A stretch of DNA of 64,000 bases. Origin: an uncultured Burkholderiales bacterium (GTDB lineage Bacteria > Pseudomonadota > Gammaproteobacteria > Burkholderiales > Burkholderiaceae_C). The notes under the pieces are model-generated. The model had not been told where the DNA came from. It made no database searches and saw nothing but the letters and a program-made list of their open reading frames with translations. Numbering within the stretch: the stretch's first letter is position 1; each line of letters opens with the position of its first letter. The stretch lies in the NCBI GenBank assembly GCA_903856995.1, contig CAIODK010000042.1:10598-74597 (forward strand). Reading direction: 5' to 3'. Positions 59,486 to 64,000 of the stretch are shown piece by piece. Made by a program: the position numbers and the translations under genes.

Positions 59486-60412
59486 TCAGAGTCCCGCGCT
59501 GTTGCGCGCCACTTCGTCAAAAATCTTTTGCCGAATTTCGTTCTTACGTCGGAGTTGCGAACGCTTGTTCGACGGCACGTCTTGCTCCGAACGGGCCTCC
59601 CATTGAATGGGCAAACTCCAGTGCACTTTGGACAGCGCACCCGTGGTGCCAAGTTCTGCCCACAAACCGTCATAACTCTGCCCCACACGCTGGGACAAAC
59701 TGCGGTAGCCTGAATACACATGCGCAACATCAGAGACGCCCACCATCGCCACCAACTGCCAGCCAGATGCTAAGCCTTGCAACGCGGTCATCAAGATGTT
59801 TTGGGGTCGTGTTCGCTCCATTTTTTGCGTGACGATTTTGATTTCTTGATTCAAAAAGCGCTGGCCCTGCATATTGCCTATGGCCATCACATAACCAGGG
59901 CTGGGGATGCCCACCATCGTCGCAGGCAAGATGCTGAACGCCGCGCGCATCACGGCCGCACCGTTCCATTTGAGATGTAACTCAAACTCCCCTTCTCGGC
60001 CCAAGCCACGACCGGGCTCGATCTCGAGGGTGATCATCCCCTCTGGGTAAGTTTGGGTGAAAAACGAATACGAGCCGCGCTTGTAAAAGTCCACGACTGT
60101 TTGAGCTGAATAGCGCGCCATCAGCCACTCAAAGTGTGCCAGCAGGCCATTGGTTCTGGCCTCTGAGCCTAAACCGCCCCACAAATAGGGCCGCATAGGA
60201 CGCAACATCACCGGCAACTCGCTATGGGTGAGTTCATTCAAGCCGTGCGTTTGAAAGAAACTACGGATGCGGTGCAACTGCGACCCGCACAACCAATATC
60301 GCAAACGAAACTTCAAGCGTCGTTTGGCGGTTTGCATCCATCCGCCCGAACCGTTGTCAGTGAGGCGAAATAACTCTTCCGAGCTCGGTGCATCCAAATT
60401 GCTGTGGGTCAT
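59486..60412 (-). CDS. VirK/YbjX (DUF535) family protein
   Basis: A 308-residue protein without obvious signal peptide. FEWLMARYSAQTVVDFYKRG, EGELEFELHLKW-like strands, SILPATMVGIPSPG-type turn and IGNMQGQRFLN...IKIVTQKMERTRPQNILMTALQGLA match the DUF535 pattern (the last segment is the family hallmark). Relatives in enteric pathogens affect envelope protein folding and resistance to host peptides. The reaction is unknown. It is separated from tRNA-Gly by a terminator hairpin. Confidence 0.8.
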   Translation of the reverse strand: MTHSNLDAPSSEELFRLTDNGSGGWMQTAKRRLKFRLRYWLCGSQLHRIRSFFQTHGLNELTHSELPVMLRPMRPYLWGGLGSEARTNGLLAHFEWLMARYSAQTVVDFYKRGSYSFFTQTYPEGMITLEIEPGRGLGREGEFELHLKWNGAAVMRAAFSILPATMVGIPSPGYVMAIGNMQGQRFLNQEIKIVTQKMERTRPQNILMTALQGLASGWQLVAMVGVSDVAHVYSGYRSLSQRVGQSYDGLWAELGTTGALSKVHWSLPIQWEARSEQDVPSNKRSQLRRKNEIRQKIFDEVARNSAGL

Positions 60413-60434
60413 TGGTGTTGCTTCGATAAATACA

Positions 60435-60470
60435 AAAGAGCCCCTGCAACATGTGTTTCAGGGGCTCTTT
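60435..60470 (-). terminator. terminator of tRNA-Gly
   Basis: AAAGAGCCCCTG and CAGGGGCTCTTT form a perfect 12-bp stem with a 12-base loop. Read on the minus strand it ends in CTTTTGTA, 6 bases after the tRNA-Gly CCA end. Confidence 0.85.
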
Positions 60471-60475
60471 GAAAT

Positions 60476-60551
60476 TGGAGCGGGAAACGAGATTCGAACT
60501 CGCGACCTCAACCTTGGCAAGGTTGCGCTCTACCAACTGAGCTATTCCCGC
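60476..60551 (-). tRNA. tRNA-Gly (anticodon GCC)
   Basis: The 76-base cloverleaf on the minus strand has acceptor GCGGGAA, D arm AGCTCAGTTGGTAGAGC, anticodon loop TTGCCAA between CAACC and GGTTG, and T arm GCGAGTTCGAATCTCGT. CCA is encoded. The GCC anticodon reads glycine GGC/GGU. Confidence 0.98.
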
Positions 60552-60637
60552 GTGGAGTGATTAATTCCGAAGCCATAATTCTAAACGCAAATAGCGCTCA
60601 ATTTCAGGACTACGATGAAGAAAACTTGAAGATTGAC

Positions 60638-63208
60638 ATGCCACACGATTCACAAGCTTCAAAAACCAAAGCCGCGGTGATGCCTTGGTGGCTTCAAGTC
60701 GCCAGTGAAAGCGTGACGCCAATCGAAAGCAACGGCTTGTCGTCAGACCAAGCACGAGAACTTGCCAGCGCCTTTGGCCCCAATACGCTGTCGACCCACA
60801 ACGGCCCCTCACTGATTCAGCAGTTTCTTGCGCGCTTTAAAAACCCGTTGGTGGTGGTGTTGCTGATGGCCAGCTCTGTTTCTGCGCTCACAGGTGAGGT
60901 GACCAACTTCGCCATCATCAGCGGCATCGTGATGCTCAGCGTGAGCTTGGACTTTGTACAAGAGTTTCGTGCCAACGCCGCCGCAGACAAACTTCGGCAA
61001 TCGGTTTCCGTGCGAACCACCGTGTTACGAGATGGTGCCCCCATTGATATGCCTGTGCGTGACGTGGTGCCGGGCGACATCGTCCTGCTGAGCGCAGGGT
61101 GCTTGGTGCCTGCGGACGCGTTGGTGCTAGAGGCCAAGGACTTCTTCGTCAACCAATCACTGCTTACGGGGGAGGCCTACCCTATTGAAAAGAAACCGGG
61201 CTTGTTACCCGAGACGGCAACCGACATGCAAGAAGCCAGCAATGCCGTTTTTATGGGCACATCTGTCATTGGTGGAAGTGCACGCGTTTGGGTGGTCAAA
61301 ACAGGTACTCAAACAGCGATGGGCGACATTGCTGACAGCATTCAAAAGCCAACACCGGCCACCTCGTTTGAAGTCGGGACGCGTCGCTTTGGCATGCTCA
61401 TCATGCGGTTGACCGTGGTACTGGTGTTGTTTGTGCTGTTGGTGAACGCGTGGTTCCACAAACCTTGGTTGGAATCATTTTTGTTTGCCGTTGCGTTGGC
61501 CGTCGGTTTGACGCCCGAACTGCTCCCCATGGTGGTTTCGGTCACCTTGTCACGCGGGGCCATCCGTTTGGCCAAACTACAAATGATTGTGAAGCGCCAA
61601 ACGGCCATTCAAGACTTGGGGTCGATGGACGTTCTGTGCACCGATAAAACGGGCACCCTCACCGAAGCCAAAATTCGCCTTGAACGTCACCTCGATATCA
61701 ACGGGCAACCCAGCCCACGGGTGTTAGAGCTTGCCTACATCAACAGCTTTTTTGAAACGGGCTTAAAGAACCCGCTGGACGAAGCAATTCTGAATCACCA
61801 AACCATCGACGTGAGCGCGTGGAAAAAAATTGACGAGATCCCCTTTGACTTTGAACGTCGGTGCGTCTCAGTGCTGGTCGACAACGGTACGCAACGCTGG
61901 CTTGTCGCCAAAGGTGCCGCAGAAGACATGGTTCGCTTGTGCACGCACGTGGAAGTGATCGCAGAAGAAGAAGAAGTCAAACCATGCGAAGTGGACGACG
62001 CGATCTTGCAGGAGGTTCAAGATCGTTTCCATGCACTGGAAAGTGATGGCCTGCGCGTACTCGGCGTCGCCTGGCGCGAGGTACCTCGCGACCATGAGGC
62101 GGCTGTGGTCAACGATGAATCAGGGTTGGTGCTGGCAGGCTTTGCAGCATTTTTAGACCCCCCAAAAGTCAGCGCAGAACCTGCGCTTCGTCAACTTCAA
62201 CAAGCGGGCATCACCATCAAGGTGGTCACCGGCGACAGCGATTTGGTCACACGTCATGTCTGCGCGCAATTGAACATTCAAGTGGTTGACGTATTGACCG
62301 GAAAAGAGATCGCACAGTTGGATGATCAAACACTACAACGGCGTGTCGAAACGGCTAATCTTTTTTGTCGCGTGAACCCTGGTCAAAAACAGCGGGTCAT
62401 CTTGGCACTTAAAGCCAACGGACATGTGGTGGGATATATGGGCGATGGCATCAACGACGCGCCTTCGCTGCACTCAGCCGACGTTGGCTTGTCGGTGGAC
62501 TCAGCCGTTGATGTGGCCAAAGCCGCTGCAGACATTATCTTATTGAGACAAGATTTAAATGTGTTGCATGCGGGCGTGCTGGAGGGCCGCCGCACCTTTG
62601 GCAACATCATGAAATACATCATGATGGGCACCAGCTCCAACTTCGGCAATATGTTCAGCATGGCCGGTGCGGCTCTTTTTCTGCCATTTCTGCCTATGTT
62701 ACCGACGCAGATTTTGCTGAACAACATCCTGTATGACATTTCAGAAATTCCAATCCCACTGGACGAAGTCGATGCCGAAGAAACGGCCAAACCACGCGTT
62801 CTGGACCTGGATTTCATTCGAAACTTCATGCTCATCATCGGATCCATCAGCTCGGTCTTTGACTTTTTGACCTTCTATGTGTTGCTAGTGGTTTTACAAG
62901 CAGAAGAACAACTGTTTCAAACGGGTTGGTTTGTCGAGTCACTGTGCACGCAGGTGTTGGTCATTTTCATCATTCGCACGCGCGGCAACCCCTTTAAAAG
63001 CAGGCCTCACCCGTTATTGACTGTCACCTCTTTAGCCATCGTCGCAACGGCAATTGGCTTACCGTTGACACCACTCGGTGCGCACCTAGGGTTTGTCGCA
63101 CCGCCCGCCTATTTCTACGGCATCTTGTCGGTGATGGTGGTCACCTACCTTGCCGTCGTCGAGGTGGTCAAACGTATGTTTTACCGCCGCGCACTCTCGC
63201 ATCAATAG
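60638..63208 (+). CDS. mgtA: magnesium-translocating P-type ATPase
   Basis: An 856-residue P3B-type pump from the ATG at 60638; a GTG at 60557 opens the frame earlier but lies only 6 bases past tRNA-Gly. It has an N-terminal cation-ATPase domain, DFFVNQSLLTGEAYPIEK (actuator), and the phosphorylated Asp336 in CTDKTGTLTEAK. GYMGDGINDAPSLHSADVG forms the hinge. The membrane part includes SSNFGNMFSMAGAALFLPFLP and TQILLNNILYDISEIPIP, which mark the MgtA/MgtB group. It brings Mg2+ into the cell. No leader riboswitch is visible in the short upstream gap. Confidence 0.93.
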   Translation: MPHDSQASKTKAAVMPWWLQVASESVTPIESNGLSSDQARELASAFGPNTLSTHNGPSLIQQFLARFKNPLVVVLLMASSVSALTGEVTNFAIISGIVMLSVSLDFVQEFRANAAADKLRQSVSVRTTVLRDGAPIDMPVRDVVPGDIVLLSAGCLVPADALVLEAKDFFVNQSLLTGEAYPIEKKPGLLPETATDMQEASNAVFMGTSVIGGSARVWVVKTGTQTAMGDIADSIQKPTPATSFEVGTRRFGMLIMRLTVVLVLFVLLVNAWFHKPWLESFLFAVALAVGLTPELLPMVVSVTLSRGAIRLAKLQMIVKRQTAIQDLGSMDVLCTDKTGTLTEAKIRLERHLDINGQPSPRVLELAYINSFFETGLKNPLDEAILNHQTIDVSAWKKIDEIPFDFERRCVSVLVDNGTQRWLVAKGAAEDMVRLCTHVEVIAEEEEVKPCEVDDAILQEVQDRFHALESDGLRVLGVAWREVPRDHEAAVVNDESGLVLAGFAAFLDPPKVSAEPALRQLQQAGITIKVVTGDSDLVTRHVCAQLNIQVVDVLTGKEIAQLDDQTLQRRVETANLFCRVNPGQKQRVILALKANGHVVGYMGDGINDAPSLHSADVGLSVDSAVDVAKAAADIILLRQDLNVLHAGVLEGRRTFGNIMKYIMMGTSSNFGNMFSMAGAALFLPFLPMLPTQILLNNILYDISEIPIPLDEVDAEETAKPRVLDLDFIRNFMLIIGSISSVFDFLTFYVLLVVLQAEEQLFQTGWFVESLCTQVLVIFIIRTRGNPFKSRPHPLLTVTSLAIVATAIGLPLTPLGAHLGFVAPPAYFYGILSVMVVTYLAVVEVVKRMFYRRALSHQ

Positions 63209-64000
63209 CCCAAGGCCTTCGCAATTTGGTGGCGCGGCACGGTGGACTTGGGGCACTTACCCTTGGGCAACTCAAACCATTTGCGCACATCATCTTGCAC
63301 CCCAACGCCATGCATATAGTTGTAAATGGCCTTCTTCAATCCGAGTCCAAGGGTGTCGTGATCTGTGCCAGTGGGGTCGATAAAGCCGATGTCATTCTTG
63401 GCAAAGCTCACCTGAGGCAATGGCACGACTTGCACACCGTAGTCAGCGGGGTTCATGCCTACAGGTGAGTGCACCGTGCAAGCAAACCGGTGGAAGAATC
63501 CACTTTGAATGCATCCGTTTTCAAACAGTTGTCGCACATACTCCAGCGCGTCCACCGTGTCTTGCACGGTCTGGGTGGGAAACCCGTACATCAGGTAGGC
63601 ATGCACCAAGATACCTGCCTCAGAGAAACCTTTGGTGACCTGCGCCACCTGGGCCACCGAGACGCCTTTTTTCATCAGGTTCAGCAAGCGATCAGAAGCC
63701 ACCTCCAACCCACCCGACATAGCGATACAGCCGCTTTCGGCCAACAACTCAGCCAGTTCTGGGGTGAAGGTTTTCTCGAACCGAATATTGCCCCACCACG
63801 AGATGTGGACCTTGCGACGCAGCAGTTCTTCAGCCAAGGCCTTGAGGGCTTTGGGGGGTGCAGCTTCGTCCACAAAATGAAAACCTGTTTGACCTGTCTC
63901 CGCCACGATTTGTTCAATTCGGTCGACAAGCGTGGTCGCTGATGCGGTTTCGTAACGCGAGATGTAGTCGAGACTGACATCGCAAAAACTGCATTTCTTC
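63202..64000 (-). CDS. radical SAM protein, 5' part beyond the window
   Basis: The frame is open from the right edge to the stop at 63202, at least 265 residues, and lacks its start. The first visible residues KKCSFCD are the last two cysteines of a CxxxCxxC cluster site. GFHFVDEAAPPKALKALAEE, ISWWGNIRFEK, GGLEVASDRLLNLMKKG and HAYLMYGFPTQTVQDTVDAL follow the radical SAM barrel, close to the B12-binding/MiaB-like superfamily layout. A GTG at 63906 is in frame but internal. The 3' end overlaps mgtA by 7 bases, tail to tail. Confidence 0.85.
   Translation of the reverse strand, partial: KKCSFCDVSLDYISRYETASATTLVDRIEQIVAETGQTGFHFVDEAAPPKALKALAEELLRRKVHISWWGNIRFEKTFTPELAELLAESGCIAMSGGLEVASDRLLNLMKKGVSVAQVAQVTKGFSEAGILVHAYLMYGFPTQTVQDTVDALEYVRQLFENGCIQSGFFHRFACTVHSPVGMNPADYGVQVVPLPQVSFAKNDIGFIDPTGTDHDTLGLGLKKAIYNYMHGVGVQDDVRKWFELPKGKCPKSTVPRHQIAKALGY

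Noticed and set aside
1..64000. CRISPR array, insertion sequence, prophage or integron
   Set aside because: No regularly spaced repeats, transposase, integrase, phage structural gene or attachment duplication beside the two tRNAs was seen.

Overview
The window looks like a chromosomal segment of a betaproteobacterium, most likely Burkholderiales/Comamonadaceae (Limnohabitans-, Rhodoferax- or Polaromonas-like). Reasons are the order grpE-dnaK-dnaJ, paired cyanophycin synthetases, several Bug-type tricarboxylate receptors without their membrane partners, a MatA/MatB malonate operon, ilvD-lgt coupling, and protein signatures typical of that group. The genus call is inference. Gene density is high, no gene-free stretch exceeds about 200 bases, and no insertion sequence, phage, integrase, CRISPR array or rRNA gene was seen.

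Left part (1-16 kb), mostly minus strand. A catabolic set (DUF4286-like protein cut by the window edge, carboxymuconolactone decarboxylase-like protein, Bug receptor, SDR) lies opposite a LysR regulator (1-3.8 kb). Next is an operon that reads as D-apionate catabolism: apnO, a TRAP receptor, a RuBisCO-like protein (oiaX), a four-carbon acid sugar kinase (oiaK) and a GntR regulator (9.15-3.88 kb). Upstream, ended by its own terminator, is an operon of a small exported protein, a CapA-like phosphatase, an aldehyde dehydrogenase and an isopropylmalate/tartrate dehydrogenase-like enzyme. selD and phnA run the other way, and arfB follows on the minus strand.

Alicyclic acid region (15-33 kb). On the minus strand badH-badI-aliB-aliA, an acyl-CoA dehydrogenase, glutaryl-CoA dehydrogenase and a Bug receptor form a cyclohexanecarboxylate-to-crotonyl-CoA route. 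A divergent MarR gene (badR-like) has a large inverted repeat in the shared promoter. The hydratase BadK is not here. Next, an AraC regulator is divergent from an SDR, a 3-ketosteroid-dehydrogenase-like flavoprotein and a NIPSNAP-like protein. Another SDR and a full branched-chain-type ABC transporter (livHMGF plus binding protein) follow. This second block looks like catabolism of another cyclic ketone or alcohol whose substrate cannot be named from sequence.

Right part (33-64 kb). It holds an FKBP isomerase, grpE-dnaK-dnaJ with a heat-shock-like promoter, a beta-CASP nuclease overlapping a phosphoethanolamine transferase, and a cyanophycin locus. The cyanophycin locus has a DUF1854 protein plus a zinc-ribbon ABC exporter facing cphA'-cphA. 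The mat operon follows (GntR, malonyl-CoA decarboxylase, Bug receptor, malonyl-CoA synthetase) with a perfect palindrome before the regulator. Then come ilvD-lgt, a cytochrome c, class I fumarase, tRNA-Leu(TAA), a secreted twin-repeat protein, a VirK/YbjX protein, tRNA-Gly(GCC), an MgtA-type Mg2+ ATPase, and a radical SAM gene cut by the right edge.
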